A stretch of 64,000 bases of DNA from Kaistella gelatinilytica (GCF_015679325.1 NZ_JADPVI010000001.1:992001-1056000), one strand, 5' to 3'. Numbered from the stretch's first letter, positions 33,405-42,618 are shown. The notes: generated from the letters alone by a model not told the origin. Numbers and translations are program-made.

Positions 33405-34817
33405 TTAATCTGCTTTTTTGTTTCGATTAATGAATAAATAGACGGGTAAACCGAGCAAAATCAGGATAAATCCGGGCCACGTATATTGTGGTTTGAAAAA
33501 GACCAATAAGACGCAAAACGAGGTTCCAATGACCAAATATAAAATTGGCGTGATTGGATAAAGCCAGGTTTTATAGGGTCTTTCGAGTTCTGGTTTTTTG
33601 ATCCTTAAATAAATAACGCCGAAAACGGTGATCATATAAAAAAGGACGATGACGAAGGAAATCATGTCGAGTAAATCGCCGTATTGTCCGCTCAAAGCGA
33701 GAACCGAGGCCCAAATTCCCTGCATCCATAAGGATTTTCCGGGAACGTTGTTTTTATTATTTTCGATGGCTGATTTGAAAAACAGACCGTCTTTTGCCAT
33801 GGTTTGAAAAACACGGGAACCTGCTAAAACCAATCCGTTGATACATCCGAATGTTGAAATCATAACTAAAACTGCCATAATCACAGTTCCGATATTTCCA
33901 AAAATCACTTCAGAAGCCGCAACAGCAGGACGATTTTTATCGGCAAATGCAATTCCATCGCGATCTAAAGCGTGGAGATAAACGAAATTGACGAGCATGT
34001 ATAAAACCATCACGACGATGGTTCCTAAAACCATTGATTTTACAACATTCTTCTTCGGATTTTCGATTTCTCCGGAAACAAATGTTACGTTTTCCCAAGC
34101 CACAGAACTGAAAACGGAACCAACCATTGCCGCGGCGATCCCGCCTAAAAGGGTAATTCCGCCGATGGATTTCCAACCAGTTGGGACTAAATCGTTTCCT
34201 ACTTCTTTACCGAAATCCTGAAATGCGCTCCAACCAAAATTCATATTTTCTGTCCACATTGAATTTTTTACCAATATGAATCCGAAAATGATAATTCCGA
34301 GTAAGGCTAAAATTTTGGACGTTGTGAAAAGATCCTGAAGAATTTTTCCGTTTTTCAGTCCTTTTGTATTAATATAAGTCAGCAACATGATGACGCAAAT
34401 TGCTAAGATCTGAATCCAGGTTATTTTGAAACCACCACTTTGAAAAAGAGGCGCAGAATCATTGAGCGCCGGAACAAGATAAGCTGTAAATTTCCCGAAA
34501 GCCATTGCTACAGCGGCAATTGTTCCTGTTTGAATTACGGTAAATAAACCCCATCCGTAAAGAAAACCCGTCATTTTTCCGAAAATTTCGGTGATGTAAG
34601 TGTATTGTCCACCCGCTTTGGGAAACATGGAGGAAAGTTCGCCGTAAGAAATCGCAGCAGCAACCGTCATAATTCCTGTAATCACCCAAACCGTGATCAG
34701 CCAATATCCTGAACCTAAATTCCGCATCATGTCGGAACTTACTATGAATATTCCGCTGCCAATCATAGAGCCCATTACGAGCATCGTTGCGTCCCAAAGT
34801 TTGAGTTTTTTGTCCAT
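33405..34817 (-). CDS. APC-family amino acid permease
   Basis: 470 residues from ATG 34817 (MDKKLKLWDATMLVMGSMIG); the frame extends 45 codons further but without homology. Twelve or so membrane helices with the APC signature GSMIGSGIF in helix 1, YGELSSMFPKAGGQYTYI in helix 3 and VFSSVAWENVTFVSGEIENP in helix 6. A sodium- or proton-coupled amino acid transporter or exchanger; substrate not predictable. Monocistronic. Confidence 0.92.
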   Translation of the reverse strand: MDKKLKLWDATMLVMGSMIGSGIFIVSSDMMRNLGSGYWLITVWVITGIMTVAAAISYGELSSMFPKAGGQYTYITEIFGKMTGFLYGWGLFTVIQTGTIAAVAMAFGKFTAYLVPALNDSAPLFQSGGFKITWIQILAICVIMLLTYINTKGLKNGKILQDLFTTSKILALLGIIIFGFILVKNSMWTENMNFGWSAFQDFGKEVGNDLVPTGWKSIGGITLLGGIAAAMVGSVFSSVAWENVTFVSGEIENPKKNVVKSMVLGTIVVMVLYMLVNFVYLHALDRDGIAFADKNRPAVAASEVIFGNIGTVIMAVLVMISTFGCINGLVLAGSRVFQTMAKDGLFFKSAIENNKNNVPGKSLWMQGIWASVLALSGQYGDLLDMISFVIVLFYMITVFGVIYLRIKKPELERPYKTWLYPITPILYLVIGTSFCVLLVFFKPQYTWPGFILILLGLPVYLFINRNKKAD

Positions 34818-35001
34818 AAGCTTATTTAGTTTCAGTTCTAATCCGGAAAAATGTAGATATAATAAGTACTTTTCTTCTTTTGAATTTTGAAAGACGTAAA
34901 TATATAAATTTTCGCTAATGATTTTTATATTTAAGTAGGACTTATCTATCATTATTCGGTAAAAGCTGATTAATCAGAAATTTAGTCTCAATAAAATTTG
35001 T

Positions 35002-35009
35002 TATTTTTG
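35002..35009 (+). promoter_or_regulatory. Promoter -7 box of the DUF4920 gene
   Basis: TATTTTTG; predicted start near 35014, 11 nt before the ATG. Confidence 0.6.
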
Positions 35010-35024
35010 TAAAAATTATATAAC

Positions 35025-35528
35025 ATGAAAAAATTAGTTCTTTTATTAACAGTCGCATTTTCAACTGTAGTTTTCGCACAGGAAGCCGAAAAGAAAATGG
35101 GGCCGCCAGAAGGAAACGCGACAATAGGTGAAGTTTATGGGGGAAAAGTTTCTGCAGTTGCAGAAAAATCTGCAGTTTCTCCAGCTCAATTACAGAAGAA
35201 ATTAAAAAAATCTAAAAAAGTTGAGAACGTCGCGATCAAAGGAAAAGTGATCGACGTTTGCGATAAAAAAGGATGTTGGTTAACGGTAGAAACAGAAAAC
35301 AACGACAAATTTTTTGTGAAAATGAAAGATTACGCCTTCTTCGTACCAACAGCTCTAAAAGGTAAAAATGTAGTTTTGGAAGGAACTGCAGAAAAGAAAG
35401 TAATTTCTGTTGATGAACAAAAACATTATGCAGAAGACGCAAAAAAGCCACAGTCAGAAATTGATGCGATTACAAAACCACAAGAAGAAATCAGATTTGT
35501 AGCAAACGGGATTAAAGTAGTGAATTAG
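35025..35528 (+). CDS. DUF4920 exported protein
   Basis: 167 residues with signal peptide (MKKLVLLLTVAFSTVVFAQ). The core IKGKVIDVCDKKGCWLTVE then FFVKMKDYAFFVPTALKGKNVVLEG is the DUF4920 pattern, an OB-like periplasmic domain with a conserved Cys pair (DVCDKKGCW), perhaps metal- or heme-related. Function unknown. Own promoter and terminator. Confidence 0.88.
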   Translation: MKKLVLLLTVAFSTVVFAQEAEKKMGPPEGNATIGEVYGGKVSAVAEKSAVSPAQLQKKLKKSKKVENVAIKGKVIDVCDKKGCWLTVETENNDKFFVKMKDYAFFVPTALKGKNVVLEGTAEKKVISVDEQKHYAEDAKKPQSEIDAITKPQEEIRFVANGIKVVN

Positions 35529-35553
35529 TTTCTTACTTTTTAAATTAAAATAT

Positions 35554-35583
35554 AAGCGAAGTTTTTTGACTTCGCTTTTTTTT
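35554..35583. terminator. Terminator between DUF4920 and M14 peptidase genes
   Basis: Stem AAGCGAAGT / ACTTCGCTT, 6-nt T-rich loop, then a run of T. Confidence 0.87.
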
Positions 35584-36688
35584 ATATAATTTTAAAATTC
35601 ACTTCTTCATCAAGCTTCGGAAATTTTTTATCGCAAACAAAAGTCTTTCCTGAACAATCAATTTCTTTCCAACCTTTCTTTTTTCCGATATCACCAACTT
35701 CAACAACGATTGGGAGAAATGAAATCTCCTCTTCACCTTCTAAAATCTCTTCTTTAAACTGCACTGCAATATCTAAAATACATTCAAAATCGGTATTTAG
35801 TTTTACATTTCTGTAAATGATGTCGAAGTGCGTTTCTTTATTTTCAGGAATCTGTTTGTACGTTTCCCATTTTTCTGTTGATCCATTTAATTCTGAAATG
35901 GCTTTCAATCCTTCATATAAAGCAATCGTATAATATTTTCTTGTTCCTTCTCTCTTGTAATCGTTCGGAAAATGACCGCCTTCATAAAGAATTGTTGGAA
36001 TACCCATTTTCGTCAGATTATCACCGGTAGAAGTAGGATAAAATTCATCCGAATATCTCGCGATCTGATTTGGAATTTCTGGTTTTAAATTTTCATAAAT
36101 TCTGGAGATCACGGCCATCGCTTTTTTACGGGTTTCTGTTATTGTTCTTTCATGATCTTCAGCCGGAGCTAAAAAAGAAAGTGTTGCAGGATGTTCGCCA
36201 TCTGTTGTAAAAATGGTGCGTTGTTCATGAAGATTTAAAGCATAATTGTAATTTCCTGTTTCTGCCATCTTCTTTAAAACCCGAAATTCTTTACTTGAAA
36301 GTTTCAGAAAATCTCTGTTCATATCGATATCTAAAGCATTTCGACGCGACCATTTTTCAGAACCGTCCGGATTAAGCATAAATATAAAATTTAAACTTAT
36401 TTTCGAAAAGAGCTCTTCTTTTAATTCTGCTTGATGTTTAAAGATTTCTAATAAGTCAAGCATTGCGTGCGTCGCATTCGATTCATTGCCATGCATCTGA
36501 GACCAAGCCAGGACTCTGATATCACCATTTCCTACAGTCATTCTAAAAATTGGTTTCTCCAAAAAAGACTGTCCAACTTTCACAATATGATCGCTGTAAT
36601 TCGTCTGTAGGTAAAAAAATAATTTTTCCGGGGATATGTAACGGTTTGGGAAATCAGGGTTTTTTCGGTACTCCAATGTTTCAGGCAT
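35582..36688 (-). CDS. M14 family zinc carboxypeptidase
   Basis: 368 residues from ATG 36688 (MPETLEYRKNPDF). The open frame begins 8 codons earlier, but a -7 box (36710-36717) overlaps that codon, so the later ATG is chosen. Zinc ligands are in QMHGNESNAT (HxxE) and LNLHEQR; NPDGSEKWSRRNALDIDMNRDF is the substrate Asn-Arg region and ILYEGGHF holds the catalytic Glu. No signal peptide, so probably cytoplasmic; related to DUF2817-like/M14 peptidases acting on short peptides. Confidence 0.9.
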   Translation of the reverse strand: MPETLEYRKNPDFPNRYISPEKLFFYLQTNYSDHIVKVGQSFLEKPIFRMTVGNGDIRVLAWSQMHGNESNATHAMLDLLEIFKHQAELKEELFSKISLNFIFMLNPDGSEKWSRRNALDIDMNRDFLKLSSKEFRVLKKMAETGNYNYALNLHEQRTIFTTDGEHPATLSFLAPAEDHERTITETRKKAMAVISRIYENLKPEIPNQIARYSDEFYPTSTGDNLTKMGIPTILYEGGHFPNDYKREGTRKYYTIALYEGLKAISELNGSTEKWETYKQIPENKETHFDIIYRNVKLNTDFECILDIAVQFKEEILEGEEEISFLPIVVEVGDIGKKKGWKEIDCSGKTFVCDKKFPKLDEEVNFKII

Positions 36689-36709
36689 ATTTTGAAATTT
36701 TACATTTCT

Positions 36710-36717
36710 CAAATTTA
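36710..36717 (-). promoter_or_regulatory. Promoter -7 box of the M14 peptidase gene
   Basis: Minus-strand TAAATTTG; predicted start near 36705, 17 nt before the ATG at 36688. Confidence 0.6.
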
Positions 36718-36976
36718 ATTTTTTTTAACCGAATTTTAAAATTAACTTTTGTAAATAATTTAAACGCGACGAAATGTCAGTTTGTCTGTTGATTAAATTG
36801 TGGATTGCCTTATTAATAATTATAATTCATAAAATATTGAAAAACAATTATTTAAAATATTTAACTTAAGTATTAAATTAATAATACTTTAAGTAGAAAA
36901 GAGGTGCAAAAAGCCCATTTGTAGGGTAAAAACATAAACGTGATCAATGTTAGTTACTTCGTAATCTAGTATTGTA
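36718..36976. other. AT-rich divergent intergenic region with one palindrome
   Basis: Part of a ~345-nt gap between divergent genes. It holds an imperfect inverted repeat (ACTTAAGTATTA at 36864-36875, its near-complement at 36882-36894 with one extra T) and no T run after it, so a protein-binding site or cruciform is more likely than a terminator. No coding frame or known RNA seen. Confidence 0.4.
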
Positions 36977-36988
36977 TTACAAATGTAA
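36977..36988. promoter_or_regulatory. Operator-like palindrome TTAC-AAAT-GTAA upstream of terC
   Basis: Perfect TTAC N4 GTAA, 25 nt upstream of the terC -7 box. The same half-sites recur three times upstream of the XRE regulator gene one position downstream (38179-38258). Confidence 0.45.
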
Positions 36989-37012
36989 ATTAGTTTAAAA
37001 ATGATATTTGAG

Positions 37013-37020
37013 TATATTTG
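37013..37020 (+). promoter_or_regulatory. Promoter -7 box of terC
   Basis: TATATTTG; predicted start near 37025, 10 nt before the ATG at 37035. It lies just inside the open-frame extension (TTG 37008) and so decides the start. Confidence 0.62.
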
Positions 37021-37034
37021 TACATAATAATATT

Positions 37035-38126
37035 ATGACAAACGAGACCTTATTTTTAATTGGATTTTTAGTCTTCATCTTCTTTATCCTCGCTTTGGAT
37101 TTAGGACTCCTGAACAAAAAATCTGCTACCGTTTCGATGAAACAGGCAGGCTTGATGAGTTTTCTTGTAGTAGCACTGTCGATGTGTTTCTATGTTTTGC
37201 TGATCAGTTACGGTCACCTACTCCACGGCATCAACAGTATGGAAAAACTGCAACATGTCATTTCTTCGCATCATCACGCCGTGAAAATTATTCCCGGAGA
37301 TTTAGAACATAGCATTCAATTATACAATCAAAATTTAGGATTAGAATATTTGACGGGTTATGTTGTGGAATATGCGCTTTCTGTGGATAATATCTTTGTA
37401 ATGGTTCTTATCTTCACTGCATTTGGAGTAGCGCAGAAAAACTATCACCGCGTTCTATTCTGGGGAATTTTAGGTGCGATTGTCATGCGTTTCATCTTTA
37501 TTTTTGTGGGTGCAGCACTTATAGCCAAATTCGCCTGGATCATGTATGTATTTGGAGCTTTCCTGGTATTTACGGGGATTAAAATGTTCCTTGATAAAGA
37601 CGGCGACGAAAAAATTGATACCCAAAATCACCCCATCGTAAAGTTTGCGAATCGGTTCTTTAAGGTTCACAATCATTTCGTCGGAAGTAAATTCTTTGTG
37701 ACTATAGAAGGAGTAAAGAAAGTTACGCCACTCTTTTTGGTTTTACTAATCATTGAAGCGACCGATTTGATCTTCGCTGTTGACAGTATTCCCGCTATTT
37801 TTTCAGTGACTAAAGATCCTTATATCGTCTTCTTTTCAAATATATTTGCAATTATCGGTTTACGTTCCATGTTCTTTATACTGGCAGGAATTATCGACAA
37901 ATTCCGATTCCTGAAATTGGGTTTAGCGATTCTTTTAATATTCATTGGTTTAAAGATGTTGTTCCATCATTATCTGGAAAACTGGGGATTTTCAACCACC
38001 GATTCCCTCTTCGTCATCATCGGAATTTTAGGTTTAAGTATTCTATTCTCCTTGATTTTCCCTGAACGTAAGAAAGAGCGTACGTTAAAGGTTAACCCTG
38101 AAATTGATGATCATACGCGTCATTAA
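37035..38126 (+). CDS. TerC/Alx family integral membrane protein
   Basis: 363 residues from ATG 37035 (MTNETLFLIGFLVFIFF). About nine membrane helices. The TerC motifs are clear: YVVEYALSVDNIFVMVLIF and LIIEATDLIFAVDSIPAIF, whose paired Asp/Asn residues suggest metal handling. The family includes Alx, a manganese exporter in E. coli, and tellurite-associated TerC; a Mn or Ca flux role is the best guess. Closely followed by the XRE regulator gene. Confidence 0.92.
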   Translation: MTNETLFLIGFLVFIFFILALDLGLLNKKSATVSMKQAGLMSFLVVALSMCFYVLLISYGHLLHGINSMEKLQHVISSHHHAVKIIPGDLEHSIQLYNQNLGLEYLTGYVVEYALSVDNIFVMVLIFTAFGVAQKNYHRVLFWGILGAIVMRFIFIFVGAALIAKFAWIMYVFGAFLVFTGIKMFLDKDGDEKIDTQNHPIVKFANRFFKVHNHFVGSKFFVTIEGVKKVTPLFLVLLIIEATDLIFAVDSIPAIFSVTKDPYIVFFSNIFAIIGLRSMFFILAGIIDKFRFLKLGLAILLIFIGLKMLFHHYLENWGFSTTDSLFVIIGILGLSILFSLIFPERKKERTLKVNPEIDDHTRH

Positions 38127-38178
38127 TTAAACTTGTAAACAGAATAAATTATTAAAAACCAATGCATTAAGTGTTGTT

Positions 38179-38258
38179 TTTACTTTTGTAAAGAAGTAAA
38201 ATCTTTATTTGTTTACTTTTGTATTTTATATTTGTAAAATATTGTTTTACATTTGTAA
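38179..38258 (+). promoter_or_regulatory. Operator/promoter array of the XRE regulator gene
   Basis: Three related sites: TTTAC-TTTT-GTAAA (38179-38192, perfect), TTTAC-TTTT-GTATT (38212-38225) and TTTAC-ATTT-GTAAT (38246-38259). The last one contains the -7 box TACATTTG (38248-38255), whose predicted start site is the base before the ATG at 38261. The overlap suggests autorepression. An additional inverted pair TGTAAAA/TTTTACA joins the second and third sites. Confidence 0.5.
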
Positions 38259-38260
38259 TT

Positions 38261-38773
38261 ATGAATTTGAACGAGCGAATTACAAAAATTATCGAATATT
38301 CAGAATTATCTGCGTCTGAGTTTGCAGATGAGATCGATGTGCAGCGATCTAATATTTCACATATTACATCAGGAAGAAATAAACCTTCCCTCGATTTTCT
38401 TATTAAGATAAAAAGTCGTTTCCCCGAATTACAATGGGATTGGCTCATTAGTGGATCTGGTGAAATGGTAAAAAAGCAGGAAGAAGAAATCGTTATCGAA
38501 AAACCTAAACCCGCATCTCTACCCGATTTGTTCTCTTTGATTAATGACGAAAATTTTGGAGTTACCGAATCTGAAGATAAAATTATAAATGATATTCCTC
38601 GAGAATCTAAAATTCATGAACAAAGTCCAAAGAAAGAAGAAATATCAGCTTCTCAACGATTAGCCATTTCGGAACCAAAATTAGAAAGTCAAGTAATTGA
38701 AAATCAAGAAAGTAAAATAAAAAGAATTGTCTGGTTCTATGAAAATGGAAAATTTGAAAGTTTTGAACCTTAA
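38261..38773 (+). CDS. XRE-family helix-turn-helix regulator
   Basis: 170 residues from ATG 38261 (MNLNERITKIIEY). The N-terminal ~65 residues are a Cro/C1-type HTH (LSASEFADEIDVQRSNISHI then SGRNKPSLDFLIKIKSRFP, WDWLISGSGEM). The middle is a charged linker, and the end KIKRIVWFYENGKFESFEP is a short conserved tail seen in flavobacterial relatives. Probably a repressor acting on the palindromes upstream of itself and perhaps terC. The predicted mRNA is leaderless. Confidence 0.88.
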   Translation: MNLNERITKIIEYSELSASEFADEIDVQRSNISHITSGRNKPSLDFLIKIKSRFPELQWDWLISGSGEMVKKQEEEIVIEKPKPASLPDLFSLINDENFGVTESEDKIINDIPRESKIHEQSPKKEEISASQRLAISEPKLESQVIENQESKIKRIVWFYENGKFESFEP

Positions 38774-38883
38774 TTTGGCAAAAAATAGTACTCTTCCTAT
38801 TTAATTTCAAATTTCATTTTCGTTTCTACTTATATATTAAATATTCTACTTTTTAGCACTTACACTTTTTCTGATAATTTTTG

Positions 38884-38891
38884 TAGCTTTG
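38884..38891 (+). promoter_or_regulatory. Promoter -7 box of the AAA ATPase gene
   Basis: TAGCTTTG; predicted start near 38896, 18 nt before the ATG. Confidence 0.5.
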
Positions 38892-38913
38892 GTTATACCC
38901 AAAATTTTATCTT

Positions 38914-40269
38914 ATGAAATTGGCCGAACTTGCAAAAGAACTTCAAATCTCCACTGGAAGCTTTATTAAATTTATTCAGGATTTCGATCTCGAACTTGCA
39001 GAATGTTTAACAACTAATTTCCAAGTAAAAAAGGACTTTGAGAAGTTCGCAAGAGAAAATATTTCCTTCCTAAAAAAATACGAAAAAGATTTAGACCAAA
39101 ATAAATCCATCGAAGATATTGCCGAAAATATAAATCAACCCAAAGAAAAAGTTGCGGAAATTATCGCTAATGAAAAACCTCAAGTGTTCGATAACGGTTT
39201 GTATAAGTCAACTGTTTCGAGCTTTGGGATCGATAACAAACTGGGCGGAAATTATCAATTTGTTTATGATTATTTTGGTAAAAAATCGACTTTAACAAAA
39301 CAGGATTTTATTGGATATCGAGATTTATTCTTCTATTTATCCCGGGAATTAGAACCGTTTATCAACAAAACTCCGCTGACCGATTGGGGAATTCACAAAC
39401 CTGTAGGCATCATTCTTTACGGTCCACCGGGAAGCGGGAAAATTTTTTGGGCGAATAAAATCGCCGAGATCACCGGTTACCGTTTCGATGAAGTTAAAAA
39501 GTATTATTACGGAACCTCGTTTGTTGATGGTAATAAAACGAGCTTTAATGATTTTCTCATACAAAAGATGAAAGAAGAAAAGTCACTTCTTTTTATGGAG
39601 GATTTTGACACCATCATGAATCAGCGAACCGAGGAAAAGTCAGTGTCTTCGTGTGATGAAGAAACCAAAGAAATCATTTTACATTACATCGGTCATTTTG
39701 AAGAGGAAAATTTATTGATGGTTGGTTCAGCCAATTCAGTTGCAGATATTGACAAAGAGATTTTGGCTCCCGGCAGATTTGATGTCTTGATCCCGATTTT
39801 CCCGCCCAATGCTCAGGAAAGAGTGGAAATGATCTTGCTGCATATTACACGACATCTGTCGGAAGATTCACTTTTGATGAAAATTCTGATAAAAAACAAC
39901 GCAAATAAACTTCCTTTCTGGAAAGACATCTCGTCGAAAATGAATGTCTTTTCGAACACGATGATCATCGATTTTACACAGAGTTTAAAAAAACGCCTTC
40001 GAAATATGTATTTAAAACACAGTTCTGAAGACATAAAAATTGACAGCAAGCTCTTAAACTCAGCACTTCGCGACGCTTCTGCAAAACTGACAGAAGAATA
40101 TTTAGATCAGGTCGCTCAATTTCTCAGGGATGTTTCTGTAAACAATTATGATGATTTTCCACACCGAATTGAGAAGTTGAAAAAAGAATTAGACCATTAT
40201 AAGTTGGTTGAAATTCCAAGACCTTCCATCGGTTTTTCTCATAATGAGGAGGAGAAAATAAAGAAATAA
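38914..40269 (+). CDS. AAA+ ATPase with IF2-N-like N-terminus and atypical Walker A
   Basis: 451 residues. Residues 1-45 (MKLAELAKELQISTGSFIKF, LAECLTTNFQV) resemble the small IF2 N-terminal/HTH-like module. The AAA+ core runs from ~135 to ~330: Walker A at 170-177 is GPPGSGKI, where the usual Thr/Ser after Lys is Ile177; Walker B LLFMED at 225-230; sensor-1 Asn274 in VGSANSVAD; and PGRFD with Arg288. The C-terminal ~120 residues are helical and unassigned. Closest to classical FtsH/CDC48-like AAA proteins by motif. Role unknown; single gene after an XRE regulator. The Ile suggests altered or weak nucleotide hydrolysis. Confidence 0.82.
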   Translation: MKLAELAKELQISTGSFIKFIQDFDLELAECLTTNFQVKKDFEKFARENISFLKKYEKDLDQNKSIEDIAENINQPKEKVAEIIANEKPQVFDNGLYKSTVSSFGIDNKLGGNYQFVYDYFGKKSTLTKQDFIGYRDLFFYLSRELEPFINKTPLTDWGIHKPVGIILYGPPGSGKIFWANKIAEITGYRFDEVKKYYYGTSFVDGNKTSFNDFLIQKMKEEKSLLFMEDFDTIMNQRTEEKSVSSCDEETKEIILHYIGHFEEENLLMVGSANSVADIDKEILAPGRFDVLIPIFPPNAQERVEMILLHITRHLSEDSLLMKILIKNNANKLPFWKDISSKMNVFSNTMIIDFTQSLKKRLRNMYLKHSSEDIKIDSKLLNSALRDASAKLTEEYLDQVAQFLRDVSVNNYDDFPHRIEKLKKELDHYKLVEIPRPSIGFSHNEEEKIKK

Positions 40270-40405
40270 CCTTCTTTTGTAAACCTAACTAATTTAAGAC
40301 TAAAATTTTAATATCCTTACTTTAAGAAAGTTGAGGAAAACACCTTACGTTTATCTCTTTTTCTAACAAACTTATTGAACTTAAATTCCTGTTTAATAAA
40401 ATTAC

Positions 40406-40413
40406 TATCTTTG
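40406..40413 (+). promoter_or_regulatory. Promoter -7 box of the dipeptidyl peptidase gene
   Basis: TATCTTTG; predicted start near 40418, 16 nt before the ATG. Confidence 0.6.
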
Positions 40414-40433
40414 AATTCTTACCAAATTATACA

Positions 40434-42560
40434 ATGAAAAAGCTTTTTTTATCAGTTTCAATCCTCGTTTCTGTGTCTTACTTTGCACAGGAAATTACTT
40501 TAGATAAAATTTATTCCGGCTATTATCGTGGCAAAGGAATTTCAGGAATCGCCTCCCTAAAAAATGGCGAAAATTATGCAGTCATTGAGAAAGACGGCAT
40601 TGCAAAATATTCCTATAAAACCTCGAAAAAAGATGGAAATATTGTGGACGGAAATTTCCTGTCCTATATATTTAATGATGACGAATCCAAAATCCTATTA
40701 TTGAAAGATAGTGAACAAATTTACAGACATTCTTTCCTGGGAAAATTTGATGTGAAAGATTTGAAATCTGGAAAAGTTCTGAATTTAAATGGAGGAAATT
40801 TTGTTCAGGAACCAACTTTTTCTCCAGATGGAAGTAAAGTTGCATTCATCGCTGATAATAATTTATTTTACCAGGAATTATCTTCCGGAAAAATTACGCA
40901 GATCACTACCGATGGAAAGAAAAACGCTATCCTAAATGGTCTTGCTGACTGGGTTTATGAAGAAGAATTCGGCCATGCAAAACAATACGAATGGACGAAA
41001 AATTCTGATGCGATCGTCTATGTAAAATCTGATGAATCCGATGTTCCTGAAATGTATATTCCTGTTTATGGAAAACAGCTCTACCCTTCTGAAATGCGGT
41101 ATAAATATCCAAAAGCAGGTGCTAATAATTCAGTAGTTTCAGCGCATTTGTATCGTTTGGATTCCAATAAAACGATTGTTTTAAATTTGGCAAGCTTTAA
41201 AAATTATTACATTCCAAATGTCTATAAAACGGCAAAAGCGGATGAAATTATTTTGATCACTTCCGAAAGATTACAAAATGCTTCTGACGTTTTAAAAGTG
41301 AATACAAAAACAGGAACGATCAATAAATTGTTCACCGAAAGTGATGCAAAATGGATCGATACCGATAATGTTACTTTGGAATTTTTAGATGATAATTCCT
41401 TTATCTGGGGCGCAGAAAGAGACGGAAACCGTCACCTTTATTGGTATGACCAAAATGGAAAGCTCAAAAAACAAATAACAAAAGGAGATTGGGAAGTAAC
41501 TGACTATTACGGATTTAATCCTAAAACTAAAGAGGTTTACATTCAGACAACCGAAAAAGGAAGCATCAACAAAGTCGTTTCAAAAATAAATATCGACTCT
41601 GGAAAATCGATATTACTTTCTAATGACTCCGGAAATAATAGCGCAAATTTCAGTGGAAATTTCAATTATTTTATCGAAACTTCTTCTTCTGCCGCAAAAC
41701 CTTACACCTATACTTTAAAAGATAACAGTGGAAAAAGCTTGAAAGAACTTCAAAATAACAACGAGCTTTTGGCAAAATTGAAAGTCGATAATTTTGTTGA
41801 TAAGGAATTTTTCACGGTTCCAAATGAAGCAGGCGATCAAATGAATGCCTGGATCATGAAGCCAAAAGATTTCGATAAAAATAAAAAATATCCATTGTTT
41901 ATGTTCCAGTATTCAGGTCCGGGTTCTCAGCAAGTTTCAAATTCCTGGGATGGAGGAAATGCGATCTGGTTTGAAAGTCTGGTTCAGCAAGGATACATCG
42001 TTGCCTGTGTTGACGGACGCGGAACAGGTTTCAAAGGAACCCAATTTAAAAAAGTGACCTATTTAAATTTAGGGAAATACGAAATTGAAGATCAAATCGC
42101 CGCAGCAAAATGGTTCGGAAAACAATCCTACATTAATAAAGACAGAATTGGTATTTTCGGCTGGAGTTTTGGTGGTTATATGTCAAGTTTAGCTTTAACA
42201 AAAGGAGCTGACGTTTTCAAAATGGGAATCGCTGTTGCACCCGTTACGAACTGGAGATATTACGATTCAGTTTATACCGAAAGATTCTTGAGAACGCCGC
42301 AGGAAAACCCGAAAGGTTATGACGATAATTCACCGACAAGTTATGCGCAATTATTGAAAGGTAAATTTCTTTTGATTCACGGAACTGCCGATGATAACGT
42401 ACATTTTCAAAACTCAATGGAGTTTTCTGAAGCTTTGATTCAAAACAAAAAGCAATTTGAATTTATGGCATATCCAGATAAAAACCACGGAATTAGTGGT
42501 GGAAAAACAAGACCACAACTCTATCAGAAAATGACGGATTTTATTCTCAATAATCTTTAA
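40434..42560 (+). CDS. S9 family dipeptidyl peptidase IV
   Basis: 708 residues with signal peptide (MKKLFLSVSILVSVSYFAQ). An N-terminal beta-propeller (to ~residue 460) contains DWVYEEEFGHAKQYEW, the Glu pair that binds the substrate amino terminus in DPP IV. The C-terminal alpha/beta-hydrolase has Ser578 in GWSFGGYMSSL, Asp in GTADDNVHF and His in DKNHGISGG. It removes X-Pro dipeptides in the periplasm, feeding peptide transporters such as the POT proteins 4 kb downstream. Confidence 0.95.
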   Translation: MKKLFLSVSILVSVSYFAQEITLDKIYSGYYRGKGISGIASLKNGENYAVIEKDGIAKYSYKTSKKDGNIVDGNFLSYIFNDDESKILLLKDSEQIYRHSFLGKFDVKDLKSGKVLNLNGGNFVQEPTFSPDGSKVAFIADNNLFYQELSSGKITQITTDGKKNAILNGLADWVYEEEFGHAKQYEWTKNSDAIVYVKSDESDVPEMYIPVYGKQLYPSEMRYKYPKAGANNSVVSAHLYRLDSNKTIVLNLASFKNYYIPNVYKTAKADEIILITSERLQNASDVLKVNTKTGTINKLFTESDAKWIDTDNVTLEFLDDNSFIWGAERDGNRHLYWYDQNGKLKKQITKGDWEVTDYYGFNPKTKEVYIQTTEKGSINKVVSKINIDSGKSILLSNDSGNNSANFSGNFNYFIETSSSAAKPYTYTLKDNSGKSLKELQNNNELLAKLKVDNFVDKEFFTVPNEAGDQMNAWIMKPKDFDKNKKYPLFMFQYSGPGSQQVSNSWDGGNAIWFESLVQQGYIVACVDGRGTGFKGTQFKKVTYLNLGKYEIEDQIAAAKWFGKQSYINKDRIGIFGWSFGGYMSSLALTKGADVFKMGIAVAPVTNWRYYDSVYTERFLRTPQENPKGYDDNSPTSYAQLLKGKFLLIHGTADDNVHFQNSMEFSEALIQNKKQFEFMAYPDKNHGISGGKTRPQLYQKMTDFILNNL

Positions 42561-42586
42561 AATATTTTTCAGAATTATAAAAATTG

Positions 42587-42618
42587 AACCACTTCTTCAT
42601 CGGAGTGGTTATTTTTAT
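42587..42618 (+). terminator. Intrinsic terminator of the dipeptidyl peptidase gene
   Basis: AACCACTtC pairs with GgAGTGGTT over a 6-nt loop, then ATTTTTATTT. Confidence 0.78.

Noticed and set aside
34818..34952. N-terminal extension of the APC permease
   Set aside because: No similarity to the family; helix 1 follows directly after the ATG at 34817.
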